From positions 34,533,001 to 34,597,000 of the forward strand of contig OX392538.1 in NCBI GenBank assembly GCA_947623455.1: DNA of 64,000 bases, in the 5' to 3' direction. Made by a program: the position numbers and the translations under genes. The notes under the pieces were generated by a model. That model worked only from the letters and a program-made list of their open reading frames with translations. It ran no database searches and had not been told where the DNA came from. Source of the DNA: Mimachlamys varia. Taxonomy: Eukaryota; Mollusca; Bivalvia; Pectinida; Pectinidae. Below are positions 34,681 to 45,785 of this stretch, piece after piece (the stretch's first letter is position 1; each line of letters begins with the position of its first letter).

Positions 34681-37044
34681 TAAACAAGCCCACACATCTT
34701 ACGTTCGCAGTTTCCCCTGATGTTTCTCTTTGGATGTTTCCTATAATATATTATCATTAGGAGAAACAAGCGCCTATCCACTACCGGGAAACAATACTGT
34801 ACTTCATCATTCTAATTTGAAAACACAATATTGACATTTACGTGTACGATATTCACAACTGGATCTAATTATATATCCTTCGCATGGGAAGATTATGACA
34901 TGCTATTAAGAGCGAGGCATAAAATTCAATTAATTTCCACATAGATCATACACTAATTTTCGGCTACATACAGATATGATATTTTAGAATCTGATTTATT
35001 TCCATCGCAGACACAGAGTTTTTATATTTTCTTAATTAGAGCCTTAGTTTACTCATTTCCAGTAATGAATTTGACAGTGGTTTTGTTACCAAATTGCAGA
35101 ATGCCTATTCTTGAATCATAGTGGTTTGTAAAATACGGTATAAAACGCTCTGCAAATACATTCCTGTATAGTTAACGAGGTGAGAAACCCGAACAAAATT
35201 AATTCATTGAAGAATAAAATGAATCATGATATTTTTACAACTGCTTATTATCTCGGGAGTAAATTTAAACTGTCTCCTGATGTCCATATATAACATCGTA
35301 ATGATCTAGCAGCATATTGATTTTCAAATGAATTGTAGTTCGATTTCAACCGGCCCACATAGACTTCACATACATTTAGGAGGTTGTATTTTGCAATATA
35401 TGATGCTTATTTCTATTCACAGCTTAAGCCGTTAGAGGGTGGTCTCTTGGTGTTTCTCCTCGATAGCCAGGGCTTAAGCTCACCTACGCTCTCTACACCC
35501 CTGGAATATGTTGTGGCAAACCTGAAGTCACGCTAAGGTAAAACAAAAAAATGACCAATTGCTAGACTGATACCTGTCTTTTGAAGATTACAAAGGAGCC
35601 GCAACATACTTTAAAACTTGTTAATATATACCGTTATGTGACCGCGAGATTCTTTGGGTATACATCAAAGGGACGAACCAGTGCTATTACCTCTACAACA
35701 CCTAGCCTTCAGTTTTGTTATGACGTTTACCAGGGGTGTAGTGAGCGAAACTTTCGTTCGACCAAAAGACCAATTATAGCATTTTAATTTTTTCTCATGT
35801 TGGACTCAACCAGCTACAATAAGTTTCCTGTGTCATTATATTGACTGGATTAACATAGACTCCTCGTAGGAATCAGAAGTATGTATAACAGTTTGGTCTG
35901 ATCCTATATTCGCCCAAAGCAAGATTCAATCCTTAATGGGTACATGCCAGTCGATACGTGCAGTCACCAGAAGAGTCAAGCTATATATGTATTTCTGTGC
36001 AACTCAATGTCGCTACATTTAGATCCTGGTTTGATACTTATGAGTCTAGTGATTCGAACCATGCATGTGAAAGTGCATTTAGATTTTTGTAAGAGTTTGC
36101 TGGGAGTTGAACGATTCACACCCAGTGCTATGGTTTATTTGCATTAGGTAGATTATCCTTAATTTGTTCACGTAAACTAAGAAAACTTGTTTAAACTTTT
36201 TGTAACAGATAACTGTGTATTACGTAATCGTTATCAGCATTTGTATCATGCTTGTGAGTCAAAATCAATATGTCAAAACTTGGTCGCGTTAGTTAAAAAA
36301 TGTGTTCTCTTGGAATGTTTGACCAGCAAGCTTTACTATAATATACACTGGCTGTTATCTGCTGCATGTGAAAAGTCACTTTGGTGCCCAGTTGTTCAAA
36401 AGGTGATTAGATTAATCAGTGATTGGTGAAAACTTTAATAATTCTCCAGTATCATTACAATCTAACAATTGCATTAATAAAAACATTCCATATATCCAAT
36501 GCCTAGTACAGAAAATTTACATGCACAATTTTGTTTGTTAACAGAACAGTTAAAAGTTGAAAACAATGTCGTTAAAAAGTCATTAAGCTAATCATCGTTT
36601 GAATAACAAGGTCAAGAATATCCGAAAATAAAGCTGCGGCACCAATTGTAATATTCTGTGTCTTCATTCTTACTTGTATAGATAATTCATTTTCTAAAGC
36701 CTTTCTTTGTTATACATCTCTGTTGTCTTTAACATTTAGCGTTCGTGCATGTGAGGAAGGGAATGGGCTCTGTCGTCTGGGCTTTGACATATCAAACATC
36801 TAAAATATGGTAGTTGGAATTCCCCGCTTAACGTTCAGAAGGAAGGGCATGGTAACCACGGGTTCACTCGATGTAATTTTCATGCGACAGATGTGACAGA
36901 GCAGTCTGTTTTGCCTTTTGACTTCGGCATGGTGTTTCAGTGAGGTAGCAGTAGAACGTCGGTATCAAGGAAGCGCTATCACAAGGAGAGAAGTACCGCA
37001 GCATACTAAGCAAGTTCACCAATATACTGTAAACGTACATATTT
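34681..37044. other. no gene recognised; possible MITE end near 36370-36425
   Basis: CCCAGTTGTTCAAAAGGTGA followed by TTAGATTAATCAGTGATTGG looks like one end of a dispersed element known to me only by resemblance. No inverse partner was found nearby. Frames at 35944-36147 and 36187-36429 have no family motifs. Confidence 0.4.
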
Positions 37045-37345
37045 AAGCGATACTCTTATTTCAGCAGTAATCTTATTTTAGCCGTCATCTTATTTCAGCA
37101 GTAATCTTATTTTAGCGGTAATCTTATTTTAGCAGTAATCTTATTTTAGCCGTCATCTTATTTCAGCAGTAATCTTATTTTAGCGGTAATCTTATTTTAG
37201 CAGTAATCTTATTTTAGCGGTTATCTTATTTTAGCGGTAATCTTATTTTAGCAGTTATCTTATTTTAGCAGTAATCTTATTTTAGCAGTAATCTTATTTT
37301 AGCCGTCATCTTATTTTAGCGGTTATCTTATTTTATCATTTTTTG
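37045..37345. repeat. 17-bp minisatellite, about 17 units
   Basis: Unit AGCAGTAATCTTATTTT with variants (GCCGTCATC, GCGGTAATC, GCGGTTATC). A 68-bp four-unit block at 37079-37146 recurs at 37147-37214, so there is a higher order. Most units contain TAATCT, the K50-homeodomain-like (Otx/Pitx) core. Confidence 0.85.
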
Positions 37346-37682
37346 CAATGAAAAATATCGGCTTAATTATAATTGCACTGATTGCGATTTTCTATGGCAA
37401 GTAATGCGGTTGCGCCAACAAATTATTGCGCTTGTCAATCTAAATTGTGTTGTGCGCTAAGAGTTTGAAATAAGGGCGTTTAGGGTACATGTACCATGGT
37501 TCCGGCACATATACATATATACACGTACAAGCTTCTATCACATACACGGATGCAAGTCCTTAAATTATCATGGCTGTTTAAGGGACGTTAAAGAAAATAA
37601 TGCTTTAGCGACACTAGATCGCGCTACTTCGAACGGTGTTCTGTTGATTGCAGTTTGCAACATGCGGAAACCATGTATATCT
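37346..37682. other. no gene recognised
   Basis: AT-rich DNA with no recognisable feature. Confidence 0.5.
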
Positions 37683-37840
37683 GTAGATAAACCAGGTCTT
37701 ATTCTCTTGTACTTTTACAAAGGTCTCCATGTAAATCCTTCCTTTTTTTTCATTGTTTGCCTCTAGTTTAATCGATTTTGAGTTTGGATTATGGCTTTGT
37801 TGATGCTTCGGTTTTCTCTAAACTTTCTTCTATAGTATCA
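37683..37840 (-). repeat. 200-bp dispersed family, copy c
   Basis: AAACCAGGTCTTATTCTCTTG, AGGTCTCCATGTAAATCCTT, CCTCTAGTTTAATCGATTTTG and GCTTCGGTTTTCTCT are inverse counterparts of the copy at 43150. Confidence 0.7.
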
Positions 37841-38490
37841 CTACGAATGCCACAGAAGGTCATGAATAGGTTTAGTAGCCATTTTGAAGCCAAACTTAAT
37901 TTCCCAATGCACCCAGCAATCATTTTTAATTATTTTGTCAAGTTCAACGTAGCCCTATTCCCAAACACATGATTATCTGTTTTGCTTTTTTTTTTTTAAA
38001 TTTTGTTTGCTCTTGTGTTCTTTCTCGTAGTTTTGTTCAAATGTCAACGGTTTTGAAAGAAAACTTTCAATATTTTTCATTCCGTTATTCCAAAAAAAGA
38101 CCAAAATCACATTTGTGAAAGGATTGGCTACACTATTAAAAAGAATTGGCTGACAACGAAATAAGGTGCTGGCACTGCTACGCTTAATTTAAGTTCAGGA
38201 CTCTCGATGACGTGCTGACCAGGGCCCATAATCGAGAAAGACATTCGGATTACGTGCTCAAGTCGATTATTTTGTAACTTCCTTAAATTATGTGGAAGGA
38301 TTAATATGTCGAAACACTGCAACACTACAAACGATGCTTTGGTTTAAGTATATCCAATAGCTTTCCAATTCATTGCTTAACTCTAGATTATTTGTTTTCG
38401 TGTTGGTGGTTCGATCAAATGTCCAATTTTCATTATCATAAGTCCCCCACAAGACATACATCTTGCTACATTTGGTATTTATGATTAAAT
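37841..38490. other. no gene recognised
   Basis: AT-rich DNA with no recognisable feature. Confidence 0.5.
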
Positions 38491-38853
38491 GGCCCACTAT
38501 GCGTAACTTTCGGCAAAACCTGAAGCGAAAATCAAGCCTAATAACTTATAATTTATATAGATTTAATTAAGATTAACTGATATCAGCAATATTCAAGATG
38601 AATTCTTACGCGGTTACCGACACAGCAGCAGTTGAAACTCGGTATTTGTAAACACGCGTCCATTTTGGACTGTCTTCTAACTTCGGCTTGTTGTTGAAGT
38701 GGGCCCCATCTGAATTATTTTCTATTCTTTGGATTTTTCTGTCAAAGGTTCCTTGCTAGTTACCGCTAATATTTACTTCATAGTTATCAACTGGATTTAT
38801 TTCATTATTCTTCCGAACCCCAAAAACTTTCCTGAAGTTACGTTTATTAGGCC
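38491..38853. mobile_element. 363-bp MITE, copy 2
   Basis: Same family as 29241-29622, same orientation. The ends GGCCCACTATGCGTAACTTT and, inverted, GGCCTAATAAACGTAACTTC are more diverged from each other than in copy 1. The interior matches through AAAATCAAGCCTAATAACTT, GATTAACTGATATCAGCA, CTGTCTTCTAACTTCGG and TTATCAACTGGATTT. Confidence 0.75.
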
Positions 38854-41668
38854 TTTAATAGAAATCATAAGTAGCAATTCTTGAAACAAGAGCAATTTAG
38901 ATTGTTTTTAAGGTAAAAAGAAATAAAAAAATGATAGACTTGAGAAATTTCTTCTTAGAGTCATACAATGACACTATGTCAGAGTATTCAATAGAATAAT
39001 GGCCATCATTGTATGTCAACATACGACTGTGAAAACAAACTAATTTTCGTTTAGCAAGACGTACCTTTGTTAACCCAATGCCCGCATTGAAGTACATGGA
39101 CCAATATTGGGATTCTTGAAATGTGATAATACCTTTCGAAGGGCTTATCTTATTGCAACATTTATAGGTGGTGACTTTTCACAAACGAAAGTACAGCGAT
39201 ACGCCTAAAGTACTAATTCGTTTACCTGAATTGCTTTCCTCTCGATGCGAGGATTTGCTTGTTTTATTCATTGGAGATAAAAGGTCGATCTAGGTTCTTT
39301 ATATATTACATAAATATTTTGTATATATCTACAATATAACCTGCCCACCGGGTACAATTGTTGGCAGTTTTACAAAGAAGTGCAATTGGTAGAGGTAAGA
39401 TACATAAAATAAGAGGACAATGCCGTTACCAAACGGTAAGGTCGGAATACACGGGATTCGGATTAGATAGGGCCGGTTTTGACAGGTTTAACTGAATACA
39501 TATTTTTATAATTATGTATTTTAAAGCAACTATGAAAAAAAGATTGCTATTGTATTAATCGCTCTAGGATCTTAACATGGGCGGAAACCGGAGTACCTGG
39601 AGAAAACCTTATGACGTCAGGCAAGTGAACAAGAACATTCACATGCCTTTAACATTCGAACTTCGAAACATTTATAATATATATGTGTAGTTATAAACTA
39701 AAGAAATGTTACATCCCTTGCGAATATATCATAATATTGGCGTTTAAAACATTCCAACAGATCAACAGTAAGTACCTTGTCAGGATATTTTGAGAGATCG
39801 TACATCCATCGTGTTATAGTCATAATTCAATGAACATTTCAGGTGTCTGATCATGATTTTACAAACAAAATCAGAAATATAAAATCACTTTTATTCCATT
39901 TCATTGAAATCTTTGATATTCTTTATCAAGATGTTTAGAATAAGTTCAATTTGTGAATGTGACAGAGCATGCATTTTTCTACTACTGTATAAATCACAAA
40001 CCTAATAAAAAATATCATTTGTAGAAGTTTCCCGACTTACCTGCTTCGCTGCCATTTCCTTTACATATCCTTGGTATCCAAGGTATTCTTATGAATTCAA
40101 ACTTAAGCTGCAGTTCGAAAATATCGAACCTGCGTTTTCACTTTAGTTCCAAGATAGAAGACTTTGTGACTTGAAGATATACTATAGACTGTTGGATTAT
40201 AAGAACTTCTCAGTTTATGTTCTGTATAAATACATTGAAGTACAGCATGTACCTTTAGAACGTATACACAATGTTTTTACGAAGACATATGTATCATAAA
40301 TCCAGGTATGTCAAACAATCTGATTATTTGTATACAGTTTAAACACAAACTATACAAGATTGTGCGACAATATTGTGATATAAGATTTCTAATGTAAACC
40401 GTAACACACTTTCTGAAGGTATGTGTATTATTCTACTCAATATTCACCTAACGATTGTGTGTATATCGCTGCCTAGGCGAGTATCTCCAGCCGATAGATT
40501 GCTAATTGAAATCATAATAAGAGCCCAAGATTGCCTGTGGCTAGGCATTTGCAAAGCTATTACGCGTGAAGGATATGGAAGTATTTAAACGATAACCTGT
40601 CCAATTGGCGCTTTATGAGAGACCCAAGCCAGAGTCAGTTAATCGTTAGCGAGCGATGGAGCAGAAAATTTCGTTATCAATTCACTACATATCACTAAAT
40701 TCTTCCGCTATTTTTACCTTGTTACATGACGTGCTACGTAAAACAATGTGTTCGCTATCGGAAGGGTCAAGGAAGGGCGTTGCCTGAAGGTGAGTCAGGA
40801 GGGAAGGAGAAACTAAAGGGACATAATCCTACACTGATGATTATACATGGGTCAAAATAAAGATATACATGCATATATACATTGTTGTATGTAATAACAT
40901 GGAAAATGGTACAAATGTATATTACATATGGATTGAACGTCGTTTTCTCATTTTCATGCTAGTATGAACTCTAATCGTTTGTATACATAATTCATGAACT
41001 TACATATACTATTGACCTAGATATTCCCTGTTGTACGTATTTGACACTGAAGTATACGTTTCATGAGAGCAGACGGCCCTCAGTCATTAAAATCTTTTGT
41101 CCTAGCGGTTGGTCACGTTATTCGAGGCGACAGGACAAGCGTCAAAATACTGTTGATCGAGTTGCGTTCATTCCAGTTAAATATAGTACGAACATGTAGG
41201 TATAAGTGACAGATAAAAATGTTATTCAGATTTAAAAGAGATATAAAACTGATCAACAAAAAAGTATCATCAAACGAACGTATAAACAAAGAGTTCCGAA
41301 AGATCGCACGTGTATACTGGGTACAAAATAAAATAAAGAGGTATAATGCATGTGCAAAAAGGTCAACCGGTATTAAAGGAACATGTACACAATATATTCA
41401 AAGATATATTAATGTGTTGTAGGATTGAAAACCATGTTTTCGTTGCTTTCATTGACATTAACGTTGGCATGTACCTGGGAACCGAATGCTAGTATGATCC
41501 TATAGACGTTGAAAAACAACATTCATTATATTTACATACCACAAACTACAATTTTACCAAGTACTAATTGTAATGGGGGACCTTTACAGAAGTCCCCCCA
41601 ACCCCCAGCAGTTCGATTCGCAGTGCTGAAATACATGTACACAACTATAACCATAACTGAAAACTGAT
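38854..41668. other. no gene; one SINE-domain remnant near 39585
   Basis: GGCGGAAACCGGAGTACCTG followed by GAGAAAACC (about 39581-39609) is the inverse of the SINE central domain, with TGACGTCA at 39612-39619 beside it. The rest is AT-rich without recognisable features. Confidence 0.45.
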
Positions 41669-41765
41669 CAAAGGAACAATTTACATGCAGACATTTGTAG
41701 CTCCGGAAGAGTAAGGGTCTTCTGATTGATCGAAAACACGAGCCAAGTAAAGCAAGGCCAGGCCT
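41669..41765 (+). repeat. 200-bp dispersed family, partial copy d
   Basis: AAAGGAACAATTTACATGCAG, CTCCGGAAGAGTAAGGGTCT and TCTGATTGATCG match the central part of the family only. Confidence 0.5.
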
Positions 41766-42000
41766 CATGGAAATCGGACAATATTTAAATTTCGATCAAT
41801 CAACGGCCAGGAAATTACGGTCATTTTGTTCAATTCTAAAAACACGGTTAGGATTGTGTTCGTAGAGTCATTACATACCTACAAAACAAATTTAATCGAA
41901 ATTGGACAATATCTAAATTTCAACCAATCAGAAGCCAGGATATGATTATAAGAAAAAGAAACGGAGTAAAACCATTCAGTCCCCCAACCATTTGTTTTGG
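41765..42000. repeat. repeat blocks with AATCGGACAATATTTAAATTT motif
   Basis: The block at 41768-41830 (AATCGGACAATATTTAAATT, then CGATCAATCAACGGCCAGGA) recurs at 41890-41945 and again at 42480-42530. A CCCCC-rich hairpin, AGTCCCCCAACC with GGGGACTT, lies at 41977-42005. Confidence 0.55.
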
Positions 42001-42161
42001 GGACTTAATTAATCACTATGAAAAAAGCACAACTACTTTCCGCACTTAAAAGAGAGTTCAACGCAAAACAAAAAACGACACGTCCGCGCAAAAATTAATG
42101 AACTTCAGATGAAGCAATTGCGTGGCCAAAAGACAATCATAATGTTAACCGATTTTCAAAC

Positions 42162-42402
42162 TTTATTTTATGGATATACAAGGAATTTGTTTTTATCGAT
42201 TAATGGTGACAACCACTTGTTTTTCTTCAATACGTATGCATTCCTGACAAACGTTTATCTTTAATACACCAGAAACGGCTTCACGAAGGATGGTTAACTG
42301 ACAGTCTACACCTGTGCGAGAGGTACATTGCATTGTGGGTAGATATGGAATATCAATACAGAATTTTTCGAGGTCGCCGATGTAATAGTAAATAAACAAG
42401 TG
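42162..42402 (-). CDS. candidate terminal exon, cysteine-bearing, with polyadenylation signal
   Basis: No family recognised. On the minus strand a pyrimidine-rich acceptor (GTTCTTCATTACATCTAG) opens a frame of 69 codons ending in TAA at 42193. AATAAA follows at 42167-42162, 26 bases later. The translation has mixed composition and five cysteines, with landmarks YYIGDLEKFCIDIPYLP, SRTGVDCQLTILREAV and NVCQECIRIEEKQVVV. Codon third positions are balanced rather than AT-saturated, unlike the flanks. The spacing of Cys residues suggests an extracellular domain, but this is inference. No upstream exon was identified, as the adjacent 42423-42700 is repeat-like. It could be a chance frame. Confidence 0.33.
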
Positions 42403-42422
42403 CTAGATGTAATGAAGAACCA

Positions 42423-42720
42423 TTACAGAAATCCCTCAAACAACGTGCAATGCTGACGTACATTCCCATACAACATTTCATAAAATCGGACGATATTTAA
42501 AGTTCGACCAATCAAAATACAGGATATGACAGGCATTAAGATGTGCAACTGAGCAAAAAAAGTTGTCTCAGTGATTGCGGTATTCACTCCAATACTCGTG
42601 TGATTTTTCATTGGAATCCAGCTAATCGTTTCGATAAAACCTACGCAACCGGTTGGAAAATGGAGAAGAAGATGGAAGAGGAAGAACAAGGAGAAGAATA
42701 AGAGTTAAACCAATAAATCT
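42423..42720. repeat. repeat remnant
   Basis: AAATCGGACGATATTTAAAGT and CGACCAATCAAAATACAGGA repeat the motif seen at 41768 and 41890. Confidence 0.45.
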
Positions 42721-43149
42721 CCCTAAAATAGTTTAAGGACATAATAATTCAATCATAATGGATATACACAAGACACAATATCTATTAATGAGTGTTGTAA
42801 AAAGAACACCGAAAAGCTATGAAAATATTGAATTTGAAGATTGATGAAGGTGGTAAAATATACAGAATTACGTACGCATAAGAATTGGTCACGTGGTACA
42901 TATATATGTACGTTATTATTATACTTGATAGTTGCTCCTGTATTTAAGAGCAGAAAATTGAAATTAAATAAATATAACAGGACATCAACTTATAAAAAAA
43001 AGTTTAGTCTTATAAAAAAAAGTTTAGTAAGACTAGTGTTATAATGAGGACATGTCATGTACATCAAATTTGAATTCTCCAATATCCGCTGGCATAGAAG
43101 AATATGACCAGGGGTGTAAGGTAGGGAAATTCCAACCTCGAGATTTTCA
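42721..43149. other. no gene recognised
   Basis: Contains a short duplication AAAAAAAGTTTAGT at 42995-43029. Otherwise featureless. Confidence 0.45.
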
Positions 43150-43432
43150 GAGTTGGTAAAAAAAAAATCAGAGAATACCAAAGCGTCAACAGAACAATAA
43201 TCCGAACTCAAAATCGATTAAACTAGGGGCAAAATGGGAACAAAGGAAAGATTTACATGGAGACTCTCGTAAAAGCACAAGAGAATAAGACCAGGTGTTC
43301 AGGAAGAGTAAGCGTCTTCTGCTTCATCGACGAAACCCGCCATGTAAATCTTGGTCACATCCAAGTCAGCATCAATCCTCAAAAGAGAACCAAGTCATCA
43401 TTGTTATCACAACAAATGAACACACTAACAAG
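43150..43432 (+). repeat. 200-bp dispersed family, longest copy e
   Basis: Runs in order: GAGAATACCAAAGCGTCAAC, CCGAACTCAAAATCGATTAA, ACAAAGGAAAGATTTACATG, AATAAGACCAGGTGTTCAGG, AAGAGTAAGCGTCTTCTGC, CGCCATGTAAATCTTGGTC, then TCATTGTTATCACAACAAATG and AACACACTAAC. The last part is shared only with the copy at 52650. The frame at 43257-43637 (126 codons, the longest in the window) starts here. Its first 45 residues match the frame at 52745-52978, so it may be a conserved repeat-encoded peptide or a shadow. Confidence 0.7.
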
Positions 43433-43648
43433 ATTTCAGGTTTTGACAAATTTGAAAATCCCGAGGGTGGAATTCCTCTACACTGTGTATCTTACATATT
43501 TGGTCTCAAAAGAGTCCTTTTCTCTCATATCAACTACCCGAATAAGCTCAAAATACATGACTAAGCGTTGGAGTCCAATATATCTTCATGAAATCTTCCC
43601 GGAACTGCACAAAACAACACATCAGGAACTGGGGTGACATAAATGTTG

Positions 43649-43895
43649 TTATAATTCAGTAATGGTTCTTTGAGAAAGAATAAACAGAAATATCTTTTGC
43701 CGATAGATAAATGTAGGTCTTTGATTTGATACAATACAAACGGATTCTATGGATGCCATTAGCTGATATCTCTGCCACGTAACACAATATGGGATATCTA
43801 AAGCTGATTCACTATTACTTAACACAATATAGAAGTCTATATGTGATATTGTTACATCTAAGTATGTATTCTGGCCTAAAGCAAAGAGCGCCAAT
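43649..43895 (-). CDS. candidate exon, weak
   Basis: On the minus strand a long T-run and TGTATAG form an acceptor-like site at 43896, followed by one base and 81 codons to TAA at 43649. The translation is of mixed composition (for example GQNTYLDVTISHIDFYIV, VTWQRYQLMASIESVCI), with no family that I recognise and no close AATAAA. On the plus strand the neighbouring 43439-43564 is also open, with a CAG before it and AATAAA at 43679-43684. The two readings cannot both be terminal exons of ordinary genes without overlap. Chance is a serious alternative. Confidence 0.18.
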
Positions 43896-43903
43896 CTATA
43901 CAA

Positions 43904-44449
43904 AACGCAAAATTGTAAAAAAAAATAACTATAAACTGAATTTGTTTATGACTTCCCTGTACCTCACATACATGCCAGAAACGGGAAAAAACTCACAAAA
44001 TAGAAGCTAACCAACTCTGGATCAATCTGCAGTCCCCTGATGCGCATTTTCTATTGAATTTTAAACACAACATTTGTCCTCGACCTCTGAAAGCTGAAGA
44101 TGGGTTGCAGCTGTGCATGTATTTACCTAGACAAGTCGCATACTAAAATGTCTGGAAAGAACGAGCTGTCCTAGCTAAAATTGCTGTTTCTGTATACAAC
44201 AAAAACAATCACTACACAGGAAACAATGAGACAGCGCTTTAAAAGTTTAGTTTGTCAATTCCTAAAACCAGACAGAGTAAATACAGAAATGTACCATATG
44301 GCAATTTTGTCTACTTTGGCCGACCCGGCAACAGCGGTAGAAAAGATATGCATTGTAATCATCTCTGCCTACGTTTACATTGACTATGAAAACAAACAAA
44401 CCAGCTTTTCACAAAAGATGAATTTTTAAAACGATTTGTTGTTTTTTTT
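43904..44449. other. no gene recognised
   Basis: AT-rich DNA with no recognisable feature. Confidence 0.45.
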
Positions 44450-44667
44450 ATGTTTACATTTGAGCTGCAACCAACTGTATTAACATTACTAGCAGACATG
44501 TTTTTTTTCATAAAAGTATGAATGTTATAGTTCTTTGACGTAGCACGTGATTTACGTATGACGTCATAGATTAATCTTATTAAATGAGAGTCTTGTTGCT
44601 CCACTTCGAATAACACGGAGTACGCACCTGCGTCAAACGCTCGAATGACTAGTTATTATCATTAGCG
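44450..44667 (+). repeat. dispersed repeat with CRE site, copy 2
   Basis: Paralogue of 9396-9608. TTTACATTTGAGCTGCAACC, TCATAAAAGTATGAATG, GACGTAGCACGTGATTTACG and ATGACGTCATAGATTAATC are the best-kept parts. The TGACGTCA palindrome is at 44569-44576. Confidence 0.6.
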
Positions 44668-45311
44668 CAAATTGCATTCAAACTGGGCTGTTCCGTCAAT
44701 GTCGTTTAAATGATGACGCATATACAAACGGAGGTAATAAATTCATTATTGGGAAAAATATCTCAAAAAAAGACAAATAACAATTGTTCTGGGGTAAAAA
44801 TGTAATATATGGGTTGAAAGTCATTTTTCAGCGGTTACATTCATATTGAACATGACACCCAATATGGATGTAAAGGCTGACAGTTCAAAGCACTTTGAAA
44901 ATTAAAAAAAAAAAGACTTTCAAACCTGATATGGTAATCACGCTTATGCTTATTTTAGTCGGCGAAACGACTAGGGGACACATATTTTGGTTCACAATAT
45001 ATGTTAAGTGTATCCCTTTGATCCGTTATTCAATGGTTTCCTCTTAATATCTAAATATTCGTTATATAAAATACATGCTGATTAACAATCTTACGGCATA
45101 GGGACTCGAGAGATACAGGTTGATGAAGACTATGAGCAAGTTTTACAGTCACAATCTTGGTTTCATTGAGAAAATTATACATCCGTGTATGATATGAAGC
45201 TGGACGTTTTTATATTATTATGCTCATTATTATGCCCGATTGTAGTGATAGGGAATTTTACCGCCGGTTTTACTTTGAGGCAAAACAAATTACTGAGGTC
45301 CGGCCTTGCTT
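44668..45311. other. no gene recognised
   Basis: AT-rich DNA with no recognisable feature. Confidence 0.5.
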
Positions 45312-45475
45312 TATTTGGCGTGTGTTATCGATGAAGCAGAAGACGCTAACTCTTCCGGAGCTACAAGGGTCTGCATTTAAATTGATCCTTTGATAATATA
45401 ATTTAATCAGTTTTCAGTTATGGTTATAGTTTTGTTAACGAGTCGGTATTCTCTGATTTTCGTTTTAATTCCCTT
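45312..45475 (-). repeat. 200-bp dispersed family, copy f
   Basis: TTATCGATGAAGCAGAAGACG, CTAACTCTTCCGGAGC, ACAAGGGTCTGCATTTAAAT and GTCGGTATTCTCTGATTTT are inverse counterparts of copy e. It faces copy g, 185 bp away. Confidence 0.6.
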
Positions 45476-45659
45476 TTTCATATGCTTTTAAAGTATTTGT
45501 AAGGCATTTTGAATTAAGCGTAACACTTATGTTTTCCGATCGACCTTATTCATGTCTATTCTTGCTATTAGCTCGACAAATATATATTGTTTGCAGAACA
45601 TCAAGTTGAATCAAACTGTGTACTCTCTTTTAGTTAGAGAATACAAAACAATAAGCAAA

Positions 45660-45785
45660 ACTTTATTGATTAAACTACCGACAAAATAATAACAAAGGAA
45701 TATGGAGACCTCTGTAAACGTACAGGAGAATAAAAGCAGGTGTTCCTGAAAAGTAAGAGTCATCTGCTTCATCGCAGAAACCCAA
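45660..45785 (+). repeat. 200-bp dispersed family, copy g
   Basis: AACAAAGGAATATGGAGACC, AGAATAAAAGCAGGTGTTCC and AAGAGTCATCTGCTTCATCG. Diverged. Confidence 0.6.

Noticed and set aside
43257..43637. 126-codon frame, longest in the window
   Set aside because: Begins inside a dispersed repeat; only the repeat part is shared with other copies, and no family is recognised. Kept as a repeat feature, not a gene.
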